Of a stretch of 53,110 nucleotides of DNA, positions 19,880-28,027 are shown piece after piece. Under the pieces are notes generated by a model. That model saw only the letters and a program-made list of their open reading frames with translations. It had not been told where the DNA came from and searched no databases. The position numbers and the translations under genes were made by a program. Every line of letters starts with the position of its first letter. The stretch's first letter is position 1. This DNA is from Streptacidiphilus anmyonensis (GTDB lineage Bacteria > Actinomycetota > Actinomycetes > Streptomycetales > Streptomycetaceae): contig NZ_BBPQ01000005.1 in the NCBI RefSeq assembly GCF_000787855.1, positions 45,654 through 98,763 of the forward strand. The letters are read 5' to 3'.

Positions 19880-22858
19880 TCAGTGGCCCAGTTCGCTCAG
19901 CGCGCGGTCGAGCGTCGCGGTGAAGAAGTCGACGGCCTCGGCGTCGATGCACAGCGGGGGCTTGATCTTCAGCACGTTGAGGTGGTCGCCGGTCGGCTGG
20001 ACGACGACGCCCAGGCCGAGCATCCGGTCGCACAGCTCCGCCGTCTCCTCCGTGGCCGGTTCCAGCGTCGCGCGGTCGCGGACCAGTTCCAGACCGAGGT
20101 ACAGCCCCGAGCCGTGGACGGCGCCGACGAGCGGATGACGCTCGCCGAGCGCCTCCAGACCGGCCTTGAGCCGTGCCCCCACGCGGACGGCGTTGCCCTG
20201 GAGGTCCTCGTCGCGCAGCACGTCGAGCACGGTGCTGCCGACGACGCTGGAGACGGGGCTGCCGCCGGTCGAGGAGAAGAAGTAGCCCTGGTCCCGGTAG
20301 CGTTCGGCGACCGCCCGTGAGGTGATCACCGCGCCGAGCGGGTGTCCGTTGCCCATCGCCTTGGCGACGCAGACGATGTCGGGGACGACGCCCTGCTGCT
20401 CGAAGCCCCAGAACCAGTGGCCGAGCCGGCCGTAGCCGACCTGGACCTCGTCGGCGACCGCCAGGCCGCCGTGGCGGCGGACGGCCGCGTAGAGCTGCTC
20501 CAGATAGCCGTCGGGCAGGGCCACGCCGCCCGCGTTGCCGTAGAAGGTCTCCGCGACGAAGGCCCCCGGGGCCCGCCCCGAGGCGGCGAGGTCCTCGATC
20601 ACCCGGACCGCCTCGGGGGCGTAGCGGACGGCCTCGGCGCCCCGGTGGCGGCCCCGGTAGGAGTTGGGCGAGTCCACGGTGTGCACCCAGTCGGGCCGCG
20701 TCTCCAGCGCGTTGGGGTTGTCCTGGAGGGAGGTGGAGACGGCGTCGGAGGCGTAGGTCCAGCCGTGGTAGGCCTCGCGCAGCGCCACCACGTCGTGCTG
20801 CCCGGTCGCGCCGACGGCCAGGCGGATGCCCAGATCCACGGCCTCGGAGCCGGAGTTGACGAGGAAGACGGTGTCCAGCGGCTCGGGCAGCAGCGCGGCG
20901 AGGCGTTCGCTGAAATCGACCACCGAGGCGTAGTGGAAGCGCGAGTTGGTGTTCAACCGCCGCAACTGCCGCGCCACGGCGCGCTCGACGGCGGGGTGGG
21001 CGTGGCCGATCGCGCTGACGTTGTTGACGATGTCGAGGTAGGCGCGGCCCTGGTCGGAGACCAGGTGGTGCCGCCAGCCGCGCTCGATGCGCGGCGGGTC
21101 GTCGTAGTAGTGCCCCTGCACGGCGGCGAAGGACGCCGCGCGGCGGGTCAACAGGTCGCCGTCCTCGGTCCGCCCGGCGCCCGGCAGTCCCAGCAGGGGC
21201 GTCGGGTCGGCGGTCAGCGCGAGCCAGCCCGCGGCGTACTCGGGCCGGACCAGCGGCGGCACGTCCGGGGCCTCGGCGGCTTGCAGCGCGACGCGGACGC
21301 GGACGCCGCCAGTCAGGGAGAGGAGCGGATCGCCAGGGTGTGCGTCGGCGCCTGGAACGATCAACGTGCGGCCCTCGTCGTACGCCAGACGGAGCGTCAG
21401 CTCGCCGCTCCCGAGGGCGAGGTCCAGTCCGTCGTCCTCGGCGCGCAGGACGCGCCCGGCCACGGGGGCCCGCAGGACGGCGTCGCGGCCGAACCAGAGG
21501 TCCAGGCCGGTGGGGACGGTCGCCGGCGAGGCGGCGGCGAGCACCCGCGCGCGGCTCGACCGCGGCCGGGCGTAGGGCGCGAGGACCGCGGCCGCGCCGC
21601 CCGCGAGCAGCGCGCCCGCGAGCCGGTCCTCGACGCCGCCCTCCAGCCACGCGCCGTGGTCCATGGCATCGGCGTCGGCGGAGAGGTCGAGCAGGGCGAC
21701 GTCGGTCGGCTTGAGGTCCGCGACGAGCGGCGTGGCGCCCCTGACGATCCCACCCTCGACGACCCCATCCTCGACGACCCCGCGCGCGAGGTCCGCAGCG
21801 AGCGGGGCCAGGCCGAGGCTGTCCAGGATGAGGCCCGTCATCACCTCCGTGGGGACGCTCGTCGCCTGCTCGAAGATCCGCCATTCGCGGTCCAGGGCCG
21901 CACGGGCGTAGGCGTTGCCCTCGCCGTCGATCGCGGCCTGCTGGCGGCCGCTGGCCACGAGCGTCGCGGCGCGCAGGACCACCAGCGGCCACAGCGCCCG
22001 CGCCTCGGCGGCGCCCAGCGGGCGCTCGGCGTGGAAGGCCCGGACGGCGGGCAGCACGTCATGCGGCTCCACTCCGTCGTGGTGCAGCAACGAGGAGAGC
22101 GGGATGGCGAGTTCGGTGACGGCCCAGCTCGTGGCGACGTCGCCGAAGTCGATGACGCCGTCCGGGGTGCGCACCGGGTCGCCCACCGCGGCGACCAGGT
22201 TGTCGTCGGTCAGGTCCATGTGCACGGCCTGGCGCGGCAGTTGCGCGCGCAGGGGGTCCAGCCCGCGCCACGCGTCCTCGGCGGCGGCCGCGACGGCGGC
22301 GCGCTGGGCGGGGTCGGCGACGTGGGGCAGCAGCAGGGCGACGACGCGGTCGGCGTGCTGGAGGTCCCACTGCAGCACCCGGTCGAGCCCGGGGTGGCGG
22401 AAGTCCCGCAGGGTGGCGCTGACCCGGCCGGCGATCCGGCCCATCGCGGCGACGGCGCGCGGCGAGAGGTGGCGCGGACCGGTGAGCGTCCCGCCCGGCA
22501 GATGCCGCAGCAGCCGGGCCGTGACCGGCCCGGACGCGGTCTCCACGACGGCGGCCCGCGCGGCTCCGTCGGCCGCGCGCAGCACGGTGGCGACGCGCAG
22601 GCCGGGGTGGGCGGCGGCAATCCGGTCCGCCGCCTCGTCCTGCGCCTCGATCTCGGCGGGGCCGAACGCCGGGTTGGCGATCTTCAGGACGGCGACGGCC
22701 GACCCGTCCTCGCCTCGCACCAGGAAGTTCGCGTCCTGCTGGCTGCCGAGCTCCTCGACCGGCCCGTCGAGGCCCAGGTCCGCGGCGATCCGCCGCGCCT
22801 GCTCGGCGCCGACCTGCGGCGCGGGGAGCGCCTCATGGGCGAAGAAGTCGATGGTCAT
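19880..22858 (-). CDS. Fused APH-type kinase / M23-like domain / class III aminotransferase (probable kinase-phospholyase)
   Basis: A 992-residue three-part protein. Residues ~1-340 are a choline/aminoglycoside-kinase-like domain with His213-x-Asp...Asn (HMDLTDDN) and the metal motif VIDFGD. Residues ~440-560 resemble a peptidase M23 beta barrel (LWFGRDAVLRAPVAGRVLRA). Residues ~590-992 are a class III PLP enzyme with Lys833 in CVAKAMGNGHPLGAV. The same kinase-plus-PLP pairing in separate human proteins (hydroxylysine kinase, phosphohydroxylysine or ethanolamine-phosphate phospholyase) suggests phosphorylation of an amino alcohol followed by beta-elimination; the substrate is not proven. TAGGGT (22903-22898, minus strand) is a possible -10. 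A 28-bp palindrome lies ~80 bp upstream of the start. Confidence 0.85.
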   Translation of the reverse strand: MTIDFFAHEALPAPQVGAEQARRIAADLGLDGPVEELGSQQDANFLVRGEDGSAVAVLKIANPAFGPAEIEAQDEAADRIAAAHPGLRVATVLRAADGAARAAVVETASGPVTARLLRHLPGGTLTGPRHLSPRAVAAMGRIAGRVSATLRDFRHPGLDRVLQWDLQHADRVVALLLPHVADPAQRAAVAAAAEDAWRGLDPLRAQLPRQAVHMDLTDDNLVAAVGDPVRTPDGVIDFGDVATSWAVTELAIPLSSLLHHDGVEPHDVLPAVRAFHAERPLGAAEARALWPLVVLRAATLVASGRQQAAIDGEGNAYARAALDREWRIFEQATSVPTEVMTGLILDSLGLAPLAADLARGVVEDGVVEGGIVRGATPLVADLKPTDVALLDLSADADAMDHGAWLEGGVEDRLAGALLAGGAAAVLAPYARPRSSRARVLAAASPATVPTGLDLWFGRDAVLRAPVAGRVLRAEDDGLDLALGSGELTLRLAYDEGRTLIVPGADAHPGDPLLSLTGGVRVRVALQAAEAPDVPPLVRPEYAAGWLALTADPTPLLGLPGAGRTEDGDLLTRRAASFAAVQGHYYDDPPRIERGWRHHLVSDQGRAYLDIVNNVSAIGHAHPAVERAVARQLRRLNTNSRFHYASVVDFSERLAALLPEPLDTVFLVNSGSEAVDLGIRLAVGATGQHDVVALREAYHGWTYASDAVSTSLQDNPNALETRPDWVHTVDSPNSYRGRHRGAEAVRYAPEAVRVIEDLAASGRAPGAFVAETFYGNAGGVALPDGYLEQLYAAVRRHGGLAVADEVQVGYGRLGHWFWGFEQQGVVPDIVCVAKAMGNGHPLGAVITSRAVAERYRDQGYFFSSTGGSPVSSVVGSTVLDVLRDEDLQGNAVRVGARLKAGLEALGERHPLVGAVHGSGLYLGLELVRDRATLEPATEETAELCDRMLGLGVVVQPTGDHLNVLKIKPPLCIDAEAVDFFTATLDRALSELGH

Positions 22859-22938
22859 CTGCGTTCCCGGCGGTTCGACGGCGTGGGCGACCCTCCCACC
22901 CTACAACCCGATCACGCGAAGGACGAGCTTGTGGCAAC

Positions 22939-22966
22939 TGATTCGATCGTCCAGACGATCGAATCA
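22939..22966. promoter_or_regulatory. 28-bp near-perfect palindrome upstream of the kinase/aminotransferase gene
   Basis: TGATTCGATCGTC and its exact complement flank a 2-bp CA centre. It lies 81 bp before the aminotransferase start and 27 bp after the stop of the upstream gene. The length, AT-rich arms and 2-bp centre favour a repressor operator; it could also act as a terminator hairpin, but no T tract follows. Confidence 0.6.
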
Positions 22967-22992
22967 CGTGCGGGACGCCATACCTCCGACCG

Positions 22993-23391
22993 CTACCGTG
23001 GGGCCCGCTCGGCGATGGCGCGGTTGATCCGCCCGATCAGGTCGCCGTGCTGCGCGAGCATCTTGACGGTGACCGGGACGGTGACGCTGCGGCCCGGCGG
23101 GCGCAGCGCGGTGAAGGTGAGCGTGGGCGGCGTGGCGCTCCGGCCCCGCCCGGACCCGGCCGTGACCTCGATCGGGCGCATCGACCAGACCTGGAAGGAG
23201 TGCACCCGCAGGCGACGCCAGTAGCGGTGCCGCACCGCCTGGACCGGGCGGATCGGCCACCGGCCGTCGACCCGGAACCTCCGCCGGTAGCTGCGCAGCC
23301 CCCAGCGGAGGCGGATCACGGTCACGGCGTCCCCCGTGTAGATGATCTCGCAGTGGCGGCAGCGCATGCTGATCTCGTGGCTCAACCCCAT
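22993..23391 (-). CDS. Small basic protein of unknown function
   Basis: A 132-residue Arg-rich protein. A single Cys-x2-Cys (RCRHCEIIYTGD) lies near the N-terminus, followed by a strongly basic stretch (LRSYRRRFRV, RHRYWRRLRVHSF) and a C-terminal helix (MLAQHGDLIGRINRAIAER). I do not recognise the family; no signal peptide or membrane segment is seen. ATG 23391 has only a weak G-rich site; GTG 23400 is a nearby alternative. It is divergent from the Gfo/Idh gene and upstream of the aminotransferase. Confidence 0.6.
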   Translation of the reverse strand: MGLSHEISMRCRHCEIIYTGDAVTVIRLRWGLRSYRRRFRVDGRWPIRPVQAVRHRYWRRLRVHSFQVWSMRPIEVTAGSGRGRSATPPTLTFTALRPPGRSVTVPVTVKMLAQHGDLIGRINRAIAERAPR

Positions 23392-23457
23392 GACGAGCAC
23401 CCCCGCCGTCCACGATCCCCTGTTCCCGCGCCGGAGGACAGACCTTAGGCTGCGCCC

Positions 23458-24324
23458 ATGAGTGATCGTCTGACGGTGGGACTGGTCGGGGCCGGGCCGT
23501 GGGCCGGGATGGCGCACGCACCGGCGCTGGCGGCCGGGCCCACGACGGAGCTGGCCGGGGTCTGGGCACGGCGCACGGAGGCGGCCGAGGAGCTGGGCGC
23601 ACGCTTCGGCGCGCCCGCCTTCGAGCGGCTGGAGGAGCTGTTCGACGCCTGCGAGGCGGTGGCGTTCTGCGTGCCGCCGGACGTGCAGGCCGAGTTGGCG
23701 CTGCGCGCGGTCCGGGCCGGCAAGGCGGTGCTGCTGGAGAAGCCGCTCGCGCTCCGGCTGGACGACGCGCGGCGCCTCGCGGACGCGGTCGGCGAAGCGG
23801 GTGTCGTCTCGCAGATGGTGCTGACCGCCCGCTACGCGGCGTCCACCCGCGAGTTCCTGACGCGGGCCCAAGCCCTGCGGCCCATGGGCGGCGTCGCCGT
23901 CTTCACGGGCGCGCTGGCCGACAGCCCGTTCGCCACGCCGTGGCGGCTGGAGCGGGGCGCACTGCTGGATCTCGGCCCGCACCTGGTGGACCTGCTGGAC
24001 GCGGCGCTCGGCCGCGTCGTGTCGGTGCGCGCGCAGGGCGACCCGCTCGGCTGGGTGGCCCTGACGCTGGAGCACGAGGGCGGCGCACTGAGCCAGGCGG
24101 GCATGACGGCGTTCGCCGGCGGCTCCCTGCCCGCGCCTCGGGTGGAGGTGTTCGGCGCGGGCGGGCACGCGCGGCTCGCCTGGCCGGAGGAGCTCAAGGA
24201 GCCGTTCGGGCAGATGATCGCGGAGTTCGCGCAGGCGGTCCGCACCGGCGCGAGCCACCCGCTCGACGCCCGCCACGGCCTGCGCCTGCAGGAGCTGCTG
24301 GCGCAGGCCGAAGCCCAGCTCTGA
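23458..24324 (+). CDS. Gfo/Idh/MocA-family oxidoreductase
   Basis: A 288-residue NAD(P)-dependent dehydrogenase. The Rossmann motif VGLVGAGPWAGMAHAPALAA opens the protein, EKPLALRLDDARRL carries the family's EKP motif, and the C-terminal part has the alpha/beta domain with DLGPHLVDLLDAALG. Such enzymes act on sugars, inositols or similar polyols; the substrate is unknown. At 288 residues it is shorter than the usual ~330-380. Start ATG 23458 follows TAGGCT (23446-23451) by six bases, a leaderless arrangement. A 106-bp tandem repeat begins eight bases after its stop. Confidence 0.87.
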   Translation: MSDRLTVGLVGAGPWAGMAHAPALAAGPTTELAGVWARRTEAAEELGARFGAPAFERLEELFDACEAVAFCVPPDVQAELALRAVRAGKAVLLEKPLALRLDDARRLADAVGEAGVVSQMVLTARYAASTREFLTRAQALRPMGGVAVFTGALADSPFATPWRLERGALLDLGPHLVDLLDAALGRVVSVRAQGDPLGWVALTLEHEGGALSQAGMTAFAGGSLPAPRVEVFGAGGHARLAWPEELKEPFGQMIAEFAQAVRTGASHPLDARHGLRLQELLAQAEAQL

Positions 24325-24331
24325 CGCGCGT

Positions 24332-24555
24332 GCGCGGCCAGCCACGCGCGGGCTCCGGGGCCGACAGGCCCGAAACCCCGCGCGGGCGACGGCCTCAAGG
24401 GCGCGGGGCGCTGCCGATCCGCGGCTCCGCCGCGTAGGCGCGACCAGCCACGCGCGGGCTCCAGGGCCGACAGGCCCGAAACCCCACGCGGGCGACGGCC
24501 TCAGGGGCGCAGGGCGCTGCCGATCCGCGGCTCCGCCGCGTAGGCGCGACCGGCC
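24332..24555. repeat. 106-bp tandem repeat (two copies plus a partial third)
   Basis: Units 24332-24437 and 24438-24543 are nearly identical, and the first ~12 bases of a third copy follow (24544-24555). Each unit holds small hairpins, GGGCC-GACA-GGCCC and CGCGGC-TCC-GCCGCG. The GCGCGACCAGCCACG part resembles, from memory, an intergenic repeat abundant in Streptomyces genomes. This is most of the only gene-free stretch above 300 bases (24325-24673); nothing coding is seen in it. Confidence 0.85.
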
Positions 24556-24620
24556 GCCCACCCACCTGGCGCACCGGACGTGCAGGGCCACCCGGACGCC
24601 GGTGGCCTCCCGCGCAGAAC

Positions 24621-24679
24621 CTCAGGGCGCAGACCTCAGGGGCTCAGACCTGCGCGACTGAGGCCTCCGCGACTCAGAC
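24621..24679. repeat. 14-15-bp degenerate tandem repeat covering the amidase-like stop codon
   Basis: Units CTCAGGGCGCAGAC, CTCAGGGGCTCAGAC, CTGCGCGACTGAGGC and CTCCGCGACTCAGAC lie end to end. The stop of the minus-strand gene (24674-24676) is in the last unit, so the gene end appears copied into the spacer. Confidence 0.6.
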
Positions 24680-25495
24680 CTGCGGGCCGGCCGGGTCGGT
24701 GACCAGCGCCCGCGGCGCGAGCGGCGCGTTGGTGGTCGGCGGCGTCTGCACCGGCGGGAACGGACCGTGCAGCGCCTCCTGCTCGATCGTCCACGTCCAC
24801 ACCTCGGCCAGCGCGTTCGGCACGAGCTGGACCAGGTGCGAGGGCGCGAAGTAGTGGTAGCCGTAGTCGAGTCGGGCGTGGTTGTGCCCGTCGACCAGCG
24901 GCTCGCTGGTGGCCGTGGCCGCGGTGGCGACCAGACCGGTGTGGCTCTTGGTGCCGTCGGGACCCGCGTAGGTGACCACGACGTCGCCGGGCTTGGCCAG
25001 CTCGGGGTGGTCGCCGAGGTCGACGCCGATGCCGCTGTCGTGCAGGTAGTCGTACAGGTTGTGGTACTGCGGCAGATCGGAGATCAGCAGCAGGTCGTAC
25101 ACCTCGCCGTTCGGGGCGTGGTAGGTGAAGTAGTCGTTCTGCGGCGCGTCGGGGCTCAGGCCCGGGATCAGCCCGGCCGCGGCGAGCGAGCGGGCGACGA
25201 ACTCGGCGCACTGGTAGTTCGGCTGGTCGGCTCCGCCTGCGACGGGCGTGCTGTCGTTCCACGCCGTCCAGTTCCAGTGCGCGTCGGCGTAGCGCACCTC
25301 GGCGGCGCGCATCAGCGCGTCGATCGGCGACTCGTCGGCCGAGGCGTGGCGGTGCGTCGACGCGGACGTGGTCCTCGGCGCCGCCGAGGCCGACGCGGCG
25401 AGCGCCGGACCGGTGGCCAGCGCGAGCGCGGCGACGAACGCGGCCGCGGCGAGGCGCCGGCCGCCGGGCAGGCGTCGGCCGTTGGTGTGACTCAT
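24674..25495 (-). CDS. Secreted amidase-like protein (Amidase_6/NlpC-P60-like fold)
   Basis: A 273-residue exported protein. A signal peptide (GRRLAAAAFVAALALATGPA, cleavage near SASA-AP) precedes a domain with Cys in NYQCAEFVARSLAAAG, His in GTKSHTGLVATAA and HNHARLDYGY, the Cys-His pattern of the putative amidase domain family that resembles papain-like cell-wall hydrolases. It may cleave peptidoglycan or another amide outside the cell. Start ATG 25495 has AAGGGA five bases upstream. The 241-bp region upstream (25496-25735) shows no gene. The C-terminus is Pro/Thr-rich. Confidence 0.72.
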   Translation of the reverse strand: MSHTNGRRLPGGRRLAAAAFVAALALATGPALAASASAAPRTTSASTHRHASADESPIDALMRAAEVRYADAHWNWTAWNDSTPVAGGADQPNYQCAEFVARSLAAAGLIPGLSPDAPQNDYFTYHAPNGEVYDLLLISDLPQYHNLYDYLHDSGIGVDLGDHPELAKPGDVVVTYAGPDGTKSHTGLVATAATATSEPLVDGHNHARLDYGYHYFAPSHLVQLVPNALAEVWTWTIEQEALHGPFPPVQTPPTTNAPLAPRALVTDPAGPQV

Positions 25496-25735
25496 GGAAG
25501 TCCCTTGCGCATGCGACGTCCCGCGCGGCGGGGAGGCGGCCGCGCACGGGCGGACGTCAGTCGATCATGTGCCCCCCACCCACTTGACTACCTCAACCAC
25601 CCCGCGCGTTGCCCCCACGACGCAGTTGAAGGGTGAGAGTTCGGTAAGCACACGGATCATCAGAGTCCGTATGCCGACGGGCCGCTGTGCGCAAGCCGTT
25701 CGGAAGCTGTCGCGACGCCGTAGGGCCGCCCCGCC

Positions 25736-27286
25736 TCACAGGGCCATCGGCCGGTCGCCCGGCACGACCGGCATCGGCAGCGAGGTGACGCCCCGCGGGC
25801 TGAGGTAGGCGTCGACGCAGGCCGCCGCGGCGCGGCCCTCGGCGACGGCCCAGACCACGAGGGACTGCCCCCGGCCCGCGTCGCCCGCGACGAAGACGCC
25901 GGGCCGGCCGCCCGAGTAGGCCGCGTCGCGCGCGAAGGCGCCGGCGGGGGTGGTCCGCAGGTCCAGTTGCTCGGCGAGGCCGTGCTCGGGGTTCTCCGGT
26001 CCGCTGAAGCCGAGGGCGAGCAGCACCAGGTCCACCGGGATGGTCCGCTCCGTGCCCGGCAGCGGCCGCCGGGTGCCGGTCTCGGCGTCGGCCAGGCTGA
26101 GCGACTTCACCCGGCCGTCGGCGTCACCCTGGAAGCGGACGGTCGCGGCGGAGAACACCCGCACGTCGCGCAGCGCCTCCTGCTGCGGCAGACCGCTGCT
26201 GTCGCCAGCCAGCACCGCGCCGTCGCGGACCAGCTGCTGCCCCTCCTGGTGGGCCGGGCTCATCCGGTGGACGCGCGCGTGCACCGGCCAGGGCTCGTCG
26301 TCGGCGCGGTCGACGCCGGGCTGCGGCTTGATGTCCAGCTGCACCACGGAGGCGGCTCCCTGCCGCAGTGCGGTGCCCAGGCAGTCGGCGCCGGTGTCCC
26401 CGCCGCCGATGATCACGACATGGTGGCCCTCGGCGCTGACGGGCGGCCGGTCGTAGTCGCCCTCCTGCACCCGGTTGGCCTGGACCAGGTACTCCATCGC
26501 CTGGTGGACCCCGGCCAACTCACGCCCGGACACCGGGAGTTCGCGAGCAGCCGTGGATCCGACCGCGACCACCACCGCGTCGTGACGCCGCATCAGCGCG
26601 CCCGCGTCCACCTTGCCGCCCACGTCCATGCCGGTGCGGAAGACCGTCCCCTCGGCGGCGAGCTGGTCGAGCCGCCGATCGAGGAAGTCCTTGTCCATCT
26701 TGAACTCGGGTATGCCGTAGCGCAGCAGGCCGCCGACCCGGTCGTCGCGCTCGTACACGACGACGGTGTGTCCGGCGCGGGTCAGCTGCTGCGCGCACGC
26801 GAGCCCGGCGGGGCCCGAGCCGATGACGCCCACGCTCTTTCCGGAGAGCCGCTCCGGAGCCTGTGGGCGCACCCAGCCCTCCGCCCAGGCCCGGCTCGCG
26901 AGCGCCGCCTCGACGGCCTTGATCGTCACGGGTGCGTCGTCGATCGCGAGGACGCAGCCGCTCTCGCACGGCGCGGGGCACAGGAACCCGGTGAACTCGG
27001 GGAAGTTGTTCGTGGCGTGCAGGCGCTCCGCGGCCTGCCGCCAGTCGTCGCGCGCGACGAGACCGTTCCACTCCGGGATGAGGTTCCCGAGCGGGCAGGC
27101 GTGGTGGCAGAACGGGATGCCGCAGTCCATGCACCGGCTCGCCTGCTCCTCGACGATCGGCAGCAGCCGGCCGGGCGCGTGCACCTCATGCCAGTCCTGG
27201 ACGCGTTCCGGCACGGGCCGCAACGGCCACTCCTGGCGCGCCGTCCGCAGAAAGTCCCAGATGTCGGGGATGTGGCGTTCATCCAC
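25736..27286 (-). CDS. gltD: Glutamate synthase small-subunit-like oxidoreductase (GltD family), no gltB nearby
   Basis: A 516-residue FAD/NADPH protein. The N-terminal Cys-rich region (CMDCGIPFCHHACPLGN, later CPAPCESGC) binds 4Fe-4S clusters. The FAD motif VIGSGPAGLACAQQL and NAD(P)H motif VIIGGGDTGADCLG follow, then FVAGDAGRGQSLVVWA near the C-terminus. As GltD it would pass electrons from NADPH to the GltB large subunit for glutamate synthesis, but no gltB is adjacent; GltD-like proteins also serve other partners. Start GTG 27286: TACCGT (27298-27293) lies six bases upstream, a leaderless layout. There is no ribosome site. Confidence 0.9.
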   Translation of the reverse strand: MDERHIPDIWDFLRTARQEWPLRPVPERVQDWHEVHAPGRLLPIVEEQASRCMDCGIPFCHHACPLGNLIPEWNGLVARDDWRQAAERLHATNNFPEFTGFLCPAPCESGCVLAIDDAPVTIKAVEAALASRAWAEGWVRPQAPERLSGKSVGVIGSGPAGLACAQQLTRAGHTVVVYERDDRVGGLLRYGIPEFKMDKDFLDRRLDQLAAEGTVFRTGMDVGGKVDAGALMRRHDAVVVAVGSTAARELPVSGRELAGVHQAMEYLVQANRVQEGDYDRPPVSAEGHHVVIIGGGDTGADCLGTALRQGAASVVQLDIKPQPGVDRADDEPWPVHARVHRMSPAHQEGQQLVRDGAVLAGDSSGLPQQEALRDVRVFSAATVRFQGDADGRVKSLSLADAETGTRRPLPGTERTIPVDLVLLALGFSGPENPEHGLAEQLDLRTTPAGAFARDAAYSGGRPGVFVAGDAGRGQSLVVWAVAEGRAAAACVDAYLSPRGVTSLPMPVVPGDRPMAL

Positions 27287-27390
27287 AGCTCAACGGTAGG
27301 TCTCCCCGGCCACGCGCGGCAAAAGCTCGGCCTCCGGCCCGCCCGGGCCTCGACCCGAGCCTCGTTCTTCCCGGGACGCGCCGGGGCTGC

Positions 27391-27930
27391 TCACCGGCCG
27401 TGCTGCCGGCGGTGCGCGGTGACACGCACCCGGGTGCCGCAGCGGGGTGAGCAGTAGCGCTGCGGCGACCGGCGCCCGGTGTCGACGAAGTACCGGTCGC
27501 AGTCGGGCGCGGCACAGCGACCCCAGGCGCAGCGGCCGCGTTCGGCCAGCCAGAGCGCCAGGGCGAGCGCCGCCGTGGACAGCAGCCAGTGGACCGGGCC
27601 GGCGTCCTGCGGGGTCCGCGCGTGGACCGCCCAGGGGCGGTCCGGGAGCCGGACCAGACGCGGCTGGGACGGGTACCGGTCGAGCAGCGCGTTGACGGCC
27701 TCCGCGGCCCGGTCCACGTCGTCCGAGTCCAGCACGGCGCCGAGCAGGGCGGCGGCCTCGCGCAGCTCCGGTACCCGGGCGTCGGCGAGGCGCAGGGCCT
27801 GGCCGCCGTGGCGCTCCGCCAGGGACTGGAGCCCCGCCGTCGTCACCTCGGCGCCGCCCTGGAAGGCGTTGACCAAGTCCACCAGGAAGTACAGGCCGAG
27901 CGGCCTGCCGCCGACGGGTTCCGGGTCCAT
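27391..27930 (-). CDS. CGNR zinc-finger / ABATE-domain regulator
   Basis: A 179-residue protein with an N-terminal ABATE-like helical domain and a C-terminal zinc finger: CAAPDCDRYFVDTGRR then YCSPRCGTRVRVTAHRR. The usual CGNR tetrad reads CGTR here. Such proteins are putative DNA-binding regulators in actinobacteria, often divergent from oxidoreductases or transporters. Start ATG 27930 has GAGGAGAGGAA eight bases upstream; the open frame extends to 28206 without homology. It is divergent from an FAD monooxygenase, and an inverted repeat lies between them. Confidence 0.85.
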   Translation of the reverse strand: MDPEPVGGRPLGLYFLVDLVNAFQGGAEVTTAGLQSLAERHGGQALRLADARVPELREAAALLGAVLDSDDVDRAAEAVNALLDRYPSQPRLVRLPDRPWAVHARTPQDAGPVHWLLSTAALALALWLAERGRCAWGRCAAPDCDRYFVDTGRRSPQRYCSPRCGTRVRVTAHRRQHGR

Positions 27931-27978
27931 GCGTGCCGTTCCTCTCCTCGTGGGCTGCTGCCGCCCCGCCGCACCATG

Positions 27979-28007
27979 GTAACGTCTAAAACGAGTTTTG
28001 CCGTTAC
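27979..28007. promoter_or_regulatory. Nested inverted repeat between CGNR regulator and FAD monooxygenase
   Basis: Outer arms GTAACG (27979-27984) and CGTTAC (28002-28007) enclose inner arms AAAAC (27988-27992) and GTTTT (27995-27999), all centred near 27993. The AT-rich core stands out locally. It is a good candidate operator for the divergent pair. Confidence 0.65.
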
Positions 28008-28027
28008 TACGTGGAGGGGCGGTTCTC

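Noticed and set aside
20342..23224. Very long plus-strand open frame (about 960 codons) opposite the kinase/aminotransferase gene
   Set aside because: It is an antisense shadow caused by high GC. Its sequence is Arg/Gly/Val/Asp-rich without domains, while the minus frame carries intact catalytic motifs.
24332..24555. CRISPR array or attachment site for the 106-bp tandem repeat
   Set aside because: Units are directly adjacent with no unique spacers, no cas genes, integrase or tRNA nearby.
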